Shown here piece after piece: positions 12,096-20,631 of a stretch of DNA of 64,000 nt. The position numbers and the translations under genes are program-made. Below the pieces are notes generated by a model. The model saw only the letters and a program-made list of their open reading frames with translations, was not told the DNA's origin and did not search any database. This DNA comes from Dictyobacter kobayashii. GTDB taxonomy: Bacteria > Chloroflexota > Ktedonobacteria > Ktedonobacterales > Ktedonobacteraceae. How positions within the stretch are numbered: position 1 is the stretch's first letter; every line of letters starts with the position of its first letter. The stretch spans positions 2,728,001 to 2,792,000 of the forward strand of contig NZ_BIFS01000001.1 in NCBI RefSeq assembly GCF_003967555.1, in the 5' to 3' direction.

Positions 12096-12612
12096 ACTTT
12101 AATCCTTAGACAAAGCGGTCCTCGTGATGTTTTGAGATCGCGATGAGTGGGGGTTATTCCACCAATATAACGAGCTATCTGTTTAAAAGTCGCGTGTATA
12201 GCTATTCCGATCTACAACACTGTCACATAATGCGTTGCTCACTCTGTTAGTCGAATTAAAAGTATATGCACAAATATACGAAACTTTTGAAGGTGATATA
12301 CCTATTGTACTACTTGTAACGATAAAGTTGAGACGGTAATCGCGCTGATAGGACATCTGGGCTTCTTTCCTGATCCACTCCTCCATCCGGCGATGTGCGA
12401 TTTTCAGATCTGTTTTCTCCATGCTTTGTAGTTAACCGCTATTGTACAACCAAACAATCTCCCTTTGCTAAATATAAGACGTCAGGATCGTTGCTTTATG
12501 ATGGATTTTTACTATCCAATAGCGCCTGATTGGTGGATTTCTTGTTTCACCGCTCGGTGGCTATCGCCCTCCCGATTTTTCAGCCGATCCCAAAGTTATC
12601 CACAGCCCTATA

Positions 12613-12664
12613 CTACTAATAAATATATATATTTTAAAAAAAATATAAAAGACAGTAGTAGTAG
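12613..12664. other. AT-rich DNA unwinding element flanked by CTA/TAG trinucleotides
   Basis: A nearly pure A/T core at 12619-12650 is bordered on the left by CTACTA (12613-12618) and on the right by TAG three times (12656-12664). A perfect DnaA box lies just outside on the left (12596-12604); TGTGGAAAA (12669) and AGTGGATAA (12677) lie on the right. In Bacillus subtilis, 3'-GAT trinucleotides (DnaA-trios) between DnaA boxes and the unwinding region guide DnaA onto single strands. Here such trios appear on both sides in mirror orientation. Confidence 0.6.
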
Positions 12665-13391
12665 GGGATGTGGAAAAGTGGATAACTTTTTTTTTGAGCC
12701 GTTTTTTCTTCTTTTTGGCTATGGCTTCCACAAGCCTGAGCGGCGGCTTTATGGGCCTCCTATAAAGTTATCCACACAAACGTGCGAGCAGGCGAATTTA
12801 TGTGGATAGCCTGTGGATAACTTGGGGATAACTTATCCACATCGCATAAAATTGAGAACTTTTGTTCGAAAGTTATCCACAGGTTATCCACAGGTTTGCC
12901 CGAGTTATCCACAGGTTATCCACAGACATTTTTGGCTGTGGATAAGTTTTCCACATCGAATGTGGAAAAGTCATAACTATGTGGATAATCTCTCTTTTTA
13001 TGACGAATTTTACATTTTTGGACCCTTTTATTGATGCTCACCTATCTGTTGTTGACAGAATGTTTAGCGTTTGTTACTTTTATTCTACCTGGTTGCTTAT
13101 CTTTTCCTCTTCTTTTATTACCTGCTTGTTTAGCGATCTTTCATCCGAAACAGTGGAATGACAAAAGTTATCCACAGCCAATGTGGATAACTCTGTGAGA
13201 TTTTGGGGAGAACTTGTCAGTACATGTGGAAATTGTGGATAAGTTTTCCACATCGAATGTGGAAAACTTATCCAGTTATATGGCGTTTTTATCTTTATCG
13301 TTCTATTGTGGATAACTTATCCACACTGGCTGTGGATAACTCTAAACGCTGTGAGGAAGTTGTGAGGTTTCTGTGAGGTTTATAACCAGTG

Positions 13392-13640
13392 ATATAGCCA
13401 GCTATGGAAAATGTGGATAATGTGGAAAACTTATCCACATTCAATGTGGAAAACTCAAATCTTGTGAGGAAGTTGTGAGGTTTCTGTGAGGTTGTTATAT
13501 AGCCAGCTATATAACAATATAACCAGCTATATAGCCAGCTATGGAAAATGTGGATAATGTGGAAAACTTATCCACATTCAATGTGGAAAACTCAAATCTT
13601 GTGAGGAAGTTGTGAGGTTTCTGTGAGGTTGTTATATAGC
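13392..13640. repeat. Exact 112-bp direct repeat within the origin region
   Basis: Positions 13392-13503 and 13529-13640 read identically, with an offset of 137. Each copy has one AGCCAGCTAT motif, TGTGGATAA and TTATCCACA boxes, a TGTGGAAAA variant and one TGTGAGG iteron set, ending in GTTATATAGC. The 25 bases between copies repeat parts of the palindrome. Lack of any divergence suggests a recent duplication or strong homogenisation. Confidence 0.85.
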
Positions 13641-13781
13641 TGGCTATATGGAGTGATAGGATGACTATCAACTAGACATAACTAATGTGGATAATGTGGA
13701 TAAGTTTTCCACAATTTCTGTGGAAAACTTTTTGGGTGTGAAAATGGTGTGAAATTTTATAGCTGGTTATATAACCAGCTA
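13494..13781. repeat. AGCTGG/CCAGCT-type palindromes in the origin region
   Basis: GTTATATAGC-CA-GCTATATAAC (13494-13515) is a 10-bp inverted repeat. A perfect 22-bp palindrome with arms TAGCTGGTTAT and ATAACCAGCTA lies at 13760-13781. Partial copies sit at 13392, 13517, 13529 and 13632. They form a third motif family in the origin, separate from the DnaA boxes and the iterons, and may bind another protein. Confidence 0.7.
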
Positions 13782-14132
13782 TTGGCTGTTGTGAGGTTTC
13801 TGTGAGGTTTCTGTGAGGTTTTCCACAGGCTATGTGGAAAACTTATGTTTATAGGAAAAATGCGTCAAAAAGTTATCCACTTTGAACATTATTTCATAAA
13901 TCAGACCCTATTGTGAGTTATTATTCATGGCATTATGTCTATTAACGGTCTGTCAGTAGAGGCTACTTTTCCCCAAAAGTTATCCACATTCAGTGTGGAT
14001 AACTTGGAAAAAGTGTGCAGAACTCCTTTTTTTTAAGGGACTTTAGTTAATACTGCTTGAGTTGCAGGTAATGGGTCTGTCTAGCTCGCTAAGTGCTATG
14101 GAGATTATTCTCTTCTTTGGTACTCTTCCTTA

Positions 14133-16562
14133 TTAAAGGAGGAGTAAGCGTGTTGGATGGTCGATGCGCATTCTGACGAGCCGATTGTAGGTACGTAACA
14201 GCTCTGCTGTGCTGAGTATGGCCGCGCTTTGTGGTCCTGCTTGTTGTGGACTGGTGCCGTCAAAGATATTTTCACACATTCCTAGCAGTCCCTGGCTGAA
14301 CCTTTCTTGCAGGGGCTCGAGCAATTTCATCCCTTTACGCCATAAATATTCCTGGAATAATTGATTGTCCTGCTCGGCTACTGCTTCTCTGCACTGGTTT
14401 AGCATGGCATCGATATAGGGACCTAGCAGCCAGACCCAGCAGCTGCCTTGATGCAGTGCTTGCTGGTAGGCCTGTGGGGCGCGGGGATCTATTTCGATGT
14501 GCGCGTGGTAACCTGGTTCTTGCGCTGCCATGCTACGTAATCCATATGGCGTAAGCAGCTGCTGAGTAATGATTTCAAAAACCTGGCGCCGATGCGTTGC
14601 GTCCAGTATGGGATGCGCTAGTGACAACGCGAATAGCTGATTGACACGTAGGGTGGCATCATTGCCCTCTGGCCCATCGATAACATCATACAGGTAACCT
14701 TGCTCAGTATTCCAGAAGCGTTGCTGAAAACTGTGTTTACAGTGACTGGCTTGCTGTTGATAATATACGGCGCTACTGCTTGTGTGGCCTATGTATTCTA
14801 AACGTTCGGTCCAGCTTTGCATAAGTGTCAGAGCGTGGTACCAGAGGGCATTGATCTCTACTGGCTTTCCTGCTCGCTGCGTAATTGGATGACCTTCATG
14901 ATATTCGTTCATCCAGGTCAGGGCTTTGCCGGCTTTTTCTGCTATCAATAGTCCATCTGTGGGGTCAACCCGAATGCCATTATGGGTTCCCTGCTTGTAG
15001 CGGTTAATGCTTTCGACTAGCCGGGGAAAGATTTCTTCAAGGAACTCATAATGATCGGTTGCTTGCAAATAGTAGTTGAGCGCATAGATGTACCATAGTG
15101 TAATATCGGCATTGCTGTAACTATGATCGTTTAATGCTTGCCGTGTGGTGGGGAGCCGGTCGGGAAGAATTCCTCCTATAAAGTGGTCCGCCAGGCTACG
15201 TAAGAATTGATATGCCTCTGCGTATTGTTCTGTGGTCAGTAATAGGCCGGGAATGGCTATTAAGGCATCTCGTGTTCTATGTTCTTGCGCGAAATAGTCT
15301 GAGATTAAAACTATCTTTGCCTGATCTTCCCACCTGGAACTGATCGACCTATTAATTTTTTCTCTCTCAAAAAGGTTGGTAGCTGCAGGCTCATGTATGA
15401 TGAAGGTGTTCACTGCCGTAGAGTAGCTGTTGTAGATAGCTTTGTCCGCCCGCATAGGGATCTGATGCAGTGGTAACTGGTAAGAGATGCGGCGGCGTTT
15501 CTGCTGGCATGGGCTCTATGTTTTCCTGGGGGCTGGCTGTGGGCGTAGCGCCCTTTCTAGCGTAGACTGGCGTTGTTCTATATTCTTCTTATAAAGAGCT
15601 GTGATGGCACGGTGTTGGTAGAGCTGAGGTGCCAGTTCTTCTGTGCTGACTACGATGGTGAGCGTTGACTGGCTATCGGGACATAGCGTTGCTCTAAAGA
15701 CTCCTGGTAGATATAAATCGTCTGTGTCAGGCAGGCCTGCTGCTGCGTCGCAACGCCGTAGGAAATTCCAATACCATACCCCCGTCGGAATAAATGTGGC
15801 TTGATTTTCTGGTTGGCTGGTAGCTATGAGATGGTATGGGACCTCTATCGTGTTAGCTGTGATGGTGCAGCCAGCGCTCCCTCTCGGAAGTAGATAGCTG
15901 GCTGGATCTTCCTCACCGGCTGTGTTCGTGTCTTCGGTTTTATGTACCTTTACCTGCACCTGGGGAGCCTGTTGTCCACGCTTTGGCATGTTATAGGGTC
16001 GGTTAGCTGTAAATGGTAGCAAGGTAATGATACATTGTTTGCTCTCATCCTGTTCGTTCGCTTGCGCCAGGCGTCCATTGTTCAGGGATTGTGGCCCTGA
16101 AGCGTCGCTGCGTTTATAGGCTGGTTTATCCAGGGTGAGGGGGTGGCGTAAATTATATTGGATATAGGTGGTGTTGAAGCCTCGCGCCATCCAGATACGT
16201 TTCTCCAGTATCAAACCGTCTATGCCGCCTAAGCGGTAGGTAAAAATAGGAAAACCTTCTTCAAGCCGAAATGCTTCCAGGTGTACAAAACCTGATGGAT
16301 TAAATATGCCATCCCTGTATTCATTGGTTCCCAGGTAATATGTACGCTGATCAAAGGTGAGCTCTTCATCAATTTTTGCTAGTAAAAGCTGTGGTTGTAG
16401 TACATTTGGCGGTGATGCCACCAGTAATCCGTGTGGCATTCGTGTAAGCACACCTGCAACTGTCCCTGCTGCATATCCTCCCAGACCATTGGTTACGAGC
16501 CATTCGCGGGAGATGGTTTCGTTGAGCTCGCAACAGATGCTGCGGTCAAAGCTGATGGCCAT
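14133..16562 (-). pseudogene. Glycogen-debranching-type enzyme (amylo-alpha-1,6-glucosidase), frame broken
   Basis: The N-terminal part (16562 to 15516, 348 codons) begins with REWLVTNGLGGYAAGTVAGV, the hallmark of bacterial GDE N-domains. The C-terminal part (15455 to 14133) is the alpha/alpha-toroid hydrolase domain, with RDALIAIPGLLL, NADITLWYIYAL, EINALWYHAL, RVNQLFALSL and the closing GSCWVWLLGPYI. Family members hydrolyse alpha-1,6 branch points of glycogen. The two parts are separated by a TAG and about 20 codons. Reading the other frame between the C5 run near 15530 and about 15430 fills the gap with a plausible linker (PAETPPHLLPVTTASDPYAGG), so two compensating indels explain it better than a stop. 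GGAGGG precedes the ATG at 16562. In canonical enzymes a GYPWFSDWGRDT-like stretch precedes the catalytic helix; here it reads SDYFAQEHRTRDAL, so it is divergent and activity is uncertain. Confidence 0.75.
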
Positions 16563-16871
16563 ACTAGACCCTCCAAGCCCCTCAATGTGAGTTCCGCGAC
16601 TACAAGTGGACAGTAGTATTGCCGTGTTTTTCGGCTTATATTTTGCACCTGACTATTCAATAGTGTATCACAACATCCTCTAAGAAACAGCCAGTAGCAC
16701 ATCATTTTTCCGGCATTTTTCTAATAAAGGTAAAATTCTTGTTGCTTACTGTGTATAAAATTCTTGTGTTTGTGACACCACGTGTTTATTTGACGTAATT
16801 ACTTAATAGACGTAGGCATTTTTTGGTGCGCATCTGGTCTGGGAGTTGTAAAGGATGAGATAGCTAAGGCT
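16563..16871. promoter_or_regulatory. Divergent intergenic region with a 12-bp direct repeat
   Basis: TAAAATTCTTGT occurs at 16731-16742 and 16756-16767, an offset of 25 bases, between the debranching gene and the solute-binding protein gene. It may be a regulator site. No clear promoter boxes could be assigned. Confidence 0.3.
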
Positions 16872-17852
16872 TTGCTGCATCTGTCTGTGTTGTATGTGAG
16901 AGGAGTTTTCATTTTTTATGATCTATCCTTTTTGGGGGGCGGGCGGCGCTATCGGTGTCTGAATGTCTTCCTTCCTTTTTGTCTGTGCTCGCTTTTTCTG
17001 GTGGCTTGCGCTGGTGGGTCAGCTTCTCAAGTTTTGTTCCCTACACCATCACCTCCAGTAGATGATGGGCTGCATTTGATTACTGCCCATGTGCTGACTG
17101 TCGGTAGCTATACCAATTATTTTCCTCAGGAGTTTCTCGATCCTGCTAGTAAGCAGCCTGCTGGCTTTGATATCGATTTAATCCGCGACATTGCTTCGCA
17201 GATGCATGTAAAGGCAAATGTGACCTCAAATGATTTTCAATCGCTGATTGATGGCCTGGTAAATAGACGCTTTGATGTGGTCATTTCTGCCGTTAGCATG
17301 ACTCCTGAAGCACAAAAGCGCGTAAATTTTATTCCATATCTTCGTGGCGGCAAATATCTATTGGTTCCTCAAGGGAATCCGTCGGCCGTTCATTCTTTGC
17401 AGGATCTTTGTGGTAAATCTGTTGCTGTGAAGGAACTGACCTCTGAGCGTCGTGAATTACTGAGCATGGGTGATGCGTGCCTTAAGAATGGTAAAGCTAT
17501 GCTAAAAGTGGTGGTGGTGAAGCAGTACGATGCTGTGGTTCAGTTGTTGCAGAGCCACCATGTTGCCGCTGCTTATGAAGATGCTTCAGTGGCGGAATAT
17601 TATTTAAAGCTTCACCCGGATGTGCTGCAGCTGCAGGGCAATATGGTCGGGGTGACGACAGAGGGTATTATGGTTCGTAAGGATGATACGGCCCTGCTCT
17701 CTACGATTCATCTGGCCCTTGAGGCTCTACAAAAGAATGGTATGTATTCTGCCTTAATTAAAAAGTGGGGACTTTATGGCAGTGATATTACTGTTCCCGC
17801 TAATTATAATACTCAGCCCCAGATCGCTACAGGGAGTTCCTGGAAGAAATAG
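16872..17852 (+). CDS. Solute-binding lipoprotein, family 3 (polar amino-acid type)
   Basis: This is the extracellular substrate-binding part of an ABC importer, anchored as a lipoprotein. A hydrophobic signal segment ends in the lipobox LVAC (Cys about 48 residues into this frame). The mature part has LTVGSYTNYFP, PAGFDIDLIRDIA, RFDVVISAVSMTPEAQKRVNF and CGKSVAVKELTS, all typical of SBP_bac_3. There are no permease or ATPase genes beside it, so it is an orphan. The start is unclear. The open frame reaches back to a TTG at 16872 with no ribosome site. An ATG at 16918 with GAGAGGAG upstream would join the frame if one G were missing from the G6 run at 16934-16939. A double-hairpin terminator follows. 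Confidence 0.85.
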   Translation: MLHLSVLYVRGVFIFYDLSFLGGGRRYRCLNVFLPFCLCSLFLVACAGGSASQVLFPTPSPPVDDGLHLITAHVLTVGSYTNYFPQEFLDPASKQPAGFDIDLIRDIASQMHVKANVTSNDFQSLIDGLVNRRFDVVISAVSMTPEAQKRVNFIPYLRGGKYLLVPQGNPSAVHSLQDLCGKSVAVKELTSERRELLSMGDACLKNGKAMLKVVVVKQYDAVVQLLQSHHVAAAYEDASVAEYYLKLHPDVLQLQGNMVGVTTEGIMVRKDDTALLSTIHLALEALQKNGMYSALIKKWGLYGSDITVPANYNTQPQIATGSSWKK

Positions 17853-17914
17853 CTTCTCTCTGAAGTTTTCTGCAGTACCATATAACCAAATAAAGCGCTA
17901 GAAAGCGGGAGGTG

Positions 17915-18005
17915 CAGGAGGGGCTCGCCGCCCCTCCTGACGGGGTGCGGGGTGACCCCGCTCACCTCTCTCCTCAACCCTCCCGCCGCAGGCGGGAGGG
18001 TTGAG
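17915..18005. terminator. Strong hairpins between convergent genes, bidirectional terminator
   Basis: A 15-bp perfect stem (17973-17987 with 17991-18005, loop GCA) is followed by CTTTGTTTCT. A second perfect 10-bp stem lies at 17915-17924 with 17930-17939. A GCGGGGT/ACCCCGC pair sits between them. They separate the solute-binding gene (plus) from the HD-GYP gene (minus). Confidence 0.75.
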
Positions 18006-18042
18006 CTTTGTTTCTACTACTTTTAAAAAGTGAAGATCATTG

Positions 18043-18744
18043 TCAGGAGCCAGCGATAAACATATTATAAAAACCAGGTTGCCGGAGACTCTTTAAGGAA
18101 ATGCCACAGATATTCTGCGCTAAGGTGAAATCGGGCGTGATATCCAGTAAATGTACAAATGCTTGTAAGACAACCGGATCAAAGTTGGTGCCTGAGCCAG
18201 CCAGGAGGCGTTCTCGTGCTTCGTCCGTGGTGAGTGGGGCTTTGTATGGACGCTGTGAAGTGAGGACATCATAGACATCAGCTACCGTTAGTATTCTGGC
18301 GCTGAGTGGTATTTCTTCCCCTGCTAATTTGGCCGGATAGCCCTGTCCGTTCCAGGACTCATGATGATAGAGCACCGCTTCCACATAAAAAGGGTGAACT
18401 TCATATCCGATTAGTATTCTTGCCCCTGTAATTGGATGGCGCTCCATCTTCTGCCTCTCTTCGGTCGAGAGGGCCGCCGATTTGTTTAAGATGTCGTTAC
18501 CAATCCAGGTCTTACCCAGATCATGTACCAGCGCGGCAAGCGCCAGGTCCCTTGCTTCACGACGGCTCCAACCGAGATAACGTGCCAGCCTTTGGGCATA
18601 AACAGCTACTCGGCGCGAGTGCTCGTATGTAACGATGTCGCGCTCTTGAATGCTCTGGGCTAATGAGAGGAGAACTTTTCTTGTTTCTTTGTCTCTCTCT
18701 AAATGTGTTAAATACTTTACTGCCACCACTCTGCTCTCCCACAT
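18043..18744 (-). CDS. HD-GYP domain protein, probable cyclic-di-GMP phosphodiesterase
   Basis: HD-GYP proteins are metal-dependent phosphodiesterases that degrade cyclic di-GMP. The 233-residue protein has the metal-binding series H(SRRVAVYAQ), VHDLGK (HD), RHPITGA, HHESWNGQGYP (HH and GYP motif) and ADVYDVLTSQRPYK. There is no sensor or receiver domain: the catalytic domain starts after about 25 residues, so input must come from another partner or from the short N-terminus. An in-frame GTG near 18729, preceded by GGGAGAG, is an alternative start. It is convergent with the solute-binding gene. Confidence 0.88.
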   Translation of the reverse strand: MWESRVVAVKYLTHLERDKETRKVLLSLAQSIQERDIVTYEHSRRVAVYAQRLARYLGWSRREARDLALAALVHDLGKTWIGNDILNKSAALSTEERQKMERHPITGARILIGYEVHPFYVEAVLYHHESWNGQGYPAKLAGEEIPLSARILTVADVYDVLTSQRPYKAPLTTDEARERLLAGSGTNFDPVVLQAFVHLLDITPDFTLAQNICGISLKSLRQPGFYNMFIAGS

Positions 18745-19266
18745 ATCTAACGAAACATGGTAACTTCCTGGCTACCAATAACAAATACGAATAAATTGCT
18801 CTGTTTGAGAAGCAAATAATACCAATTGGCTATCATTAGCCGACTTCAAGTATGATTTGAACCTCGGTCAACGTTTGCCCTTTATGCTATATTTTTTCTC
18901 GCTGTATTTTGGTGGGTCGCTATCATCTTAATATTTCATTTTTCATACTGTCTACGACAACGGTGGAATAAGTACTTTTGTATTACTTTGTACTACTCCT
19001 CTTATCCCCCAAATAGTCCCTCTTACCATCATGATTCGTTTTTAATCGTCTGCTTTTGTGATAGACTCACCTTGAGAAAAGAGCATTAACATCAATCAGC
19101 ATCGCCTGTAAAACTAGAAACTAAAACATTGGATTCTGGATAATTATTTCTGGTCAACCGGACTTTTGATGTCCAATCAGGTTAGATATGTTTGATAAGC
19201 CTGGTGGCGTTTGTCTGATTTTGAGTAGCTTGGTTTCGCTAGTCAGCCAACAAGGAAGTGGTCCCG
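18745..19266. other. Intergenic region, nothing specific seen
   Basis: These 522 AT-rich bases have no coding frame with family features and no strong inverted repeat. They should contain the promoters of the divergent HD-GYP gene and the YhaO/YhaN-type pair, but no boxes can be assigned with confidence. Confidence 0.4.
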
Positions 19267-20574
19267 ATGGGAGATGATATTTTGAAACATGATCTGGCAT
19301 CAGATTCGAACCCTGAGAATCAACAGCAGCGTGAGGGTGTGATTACGGTGGTGTTGACTGCTGATAACCATCTGGGTTATACGGGCTTTGGGCAACATCC
19401 TCGTAAACGTGAGGAGCGCCAGCAGCGGCTGCGCCATGCGTTTCAGCAGGCAACGGATTTTGCTATTGTCCAGGGCGTTGATCTGTTTATTCAAGCGGGC
19501 GATCTTTTTGATACGACAGTGCCTGATGAGCGGGATCGCAGCTTTGTGGCCGAGCGTCTGGCTCAGCTAAAACAGGCTGGCGTTCAGGCCTTTGCGCTTG
19601 GTGGCGTGCATGATACACCTACCTCTGCTCAGTCTTTGTTGGGTGATACAACTCCAGCCCCTCAGATGAGTTATGCTCGCCTGGGCGCTCTACAGTATCT
19701 ATCCCCAACGCATAAAAATGCTTCACAACAGCTTGAGCCTGTTATGGTGGATGTACGAGGAACCACTGTGGGTATTTGTGGCCTTGGCGTTCTTGCTGGC
19801 CAGGTAGGCGATCCTATGGCCGATCTGCAAGTTCAGTTGGAGATTGAGCGGGCCGATATTCCTCTGTTGGTTCTGCATGCTCCTATTGAAGGTCTGACAG
19901 TTGGATCTTCTCTCCTTGATACACGTGCTGCTGTCGCTCAGAATAGCATTCGTAAACAATCTTTTTTTTCTTATATTCTTGCGGGCTATCATCACAATCA
20001 TAGCCAGTTGCAGATCGGGCAAACCGCTGTAATTGTGGCTGGGGCAACTCAGTACATTGATTTTAGCACTCCTGATCAGGCTCCAGGGTTTGTTTTTCTG
20101 GGGCTCGCCGCTGATGGCGTGCGTTGGTGTAATCATATCAGTGTCGATGCCCTTTCTATGCACAGCCTGGCTATCTCGACCGAAGAACTCTGGCCCGCGG
20201 ATTCAACAAGCTCGCCGACCGATATCATGCTGGAGCGGCTGCGTCCTCTCTGTAAAGATGATGCGATGATTCTGTTGCGTCTGCATGGAGAGTTGACGCG
20301 CAGTGCGTATCACCAGCTTGATCTCAATCAAATCCGTCGCTATGGTGAAGAGCATTGTTTCGCCCTGGCTATCGATGATAGCGCCCTTTCGGTTTCAAAT
20401 GAAGAGCTTCCGGTCTCTCTTGAGGCTGGTGAACGTCTCTCGTTACAAGAAGAGTTATCTTCTCTGGCTGATGATTGGATCGCTTCTTCCACCGATGAGG
20501 CTGAACAGAGGGCTTTAAACTTCACTAAAGAGGAATTATTGTTGGCCATAGATGAGCTGAAAAGTAGGCAGTAG
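19267..20574 (+). CDS. Metallophosphoesterase of the YhaO/SbcD/Mre11 type
   Basis: It is the presumed nuclease partner of the adjacent Rad50-like ATPase. The calcineurin-like core shows LTADNHLG (DxH), IQAGDLFDTTVPD (GDxFD), LVLHAPIEG and YILAGYHHNH (GxH). The motif normally GNHD reads GGVHD, so the metal-contacting Asn is Val at about residue 114. This could lower or abolish nuclease activity. The 435-residue length suits YhaO and SbcD homologues. ATG 19267 is chosen because AAGGAA lies nine bases upstream; the GTG at 19258 overlaps that site. The partner gene begins 57 bases downstream, so the two are probably an operon. Confidence 0.82.
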   Translation: MGDDILKHDLASDSNPENQQQREGVITVVLTADNHLGYTGFGQHPRKREERQQRLRHAFQQATDFAIVQGVDLFIQAGDLFDTTVPDERDRSFVAERLAQLKQAGVQAFALGGVHDTPTSAQSLLGDTTPAPQMSYARLGALQYLSPTHKNASQQLEPVMVDVRGTTVGICGLGVLAGQVGDPMADLQVQLEIERADIPLLVLHAPIEGLTVGSSLLDTRAAVAQNSIRKQSFFSYILAGYHHNHSQLQIGQTAVIVAGATQYIDFSTPDQAPGFVFLGLAADGVRWCNHISVDALSMHSLAISTEELWPADSTSSPTDIMLERLRPLCKDDAMILLRLHGELTRSAYHQLDLNQIRRYGEEHCFALAIDDSALSVSNEELPVSLEAGERLSLQEELSSLADDWIASSTDEAEQRALNFTKEELLLAIDELKSRQ

Positions 20575-20631
20575 CTGCGATGGTATCCAGTTTGAGCCCA
20601 GCAGTCTGGCACTGGCGAACGGAGTAGACCC

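Larger units (their letters stand above)
13350..13818 (+). repeat. Four sets of 11-bp TGTGAGG iterons
   Basis: TGTGAGG recurs three times at 11-base steps in each set: 13350/13361/13372; one set in each copy of the 112-bp repeat (near 13463-13485 and 13600-13622); and 13790/13801/13812. The linkers are AAGT or TTTC. An 11-base period keeps the sites on one face of the helix, like iterons bound by an initiator. The same triplet occurs at 49007-49035. Confidence 0.75.
12096..14132. other. oriC: 2 kb non-coding region holding the candidate replication origin
   Basis: This stretch between dnaG and the debranching-enzyme gene contains no convincing gene. By eye, 12596-14002 holds 24 perfect DnaA boxes (TTATCCACA or its complement), for example at 12596, 12768, 12812, 12833, 12873, 12884, 12905, 12916, 12937, 12980, 13168, 13182, 13234, 13307, 13318, 13331 and 13979, and many TTTTCCACA variants. 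Some occur as TGTGGATAAGTTTTCCACA pairs (12937, 13234, 13695). Others are tandem at 11-base spacing (12873/12884, 12905/12916). It also has an AT-rich unwinding element, 11-base TGTGAGG iterons and AGCTGG/CCAGCT palindromes. The density, together with dnaG, rpoD and gyrB nearby, makes a chromosomal origin the best reading. dnaA itself is not in the window. An integrated plasmid origin is the alternative. Confidence 0.8.

Noticed and set aside
12183..12422. Possible 79-residue minus-strand protein upstream of dnaG
   Set aside because: No ribosome binding site precedes its ATG, no family is recognisable, and it overlaps the presumed dnaG promoter region.
12465..13161. Several plus-strand open frames across the origin region
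   Set aside because: Their sequences are translations of DnaA-box repeats and AT-rich DNA, with no start signals or domain features.
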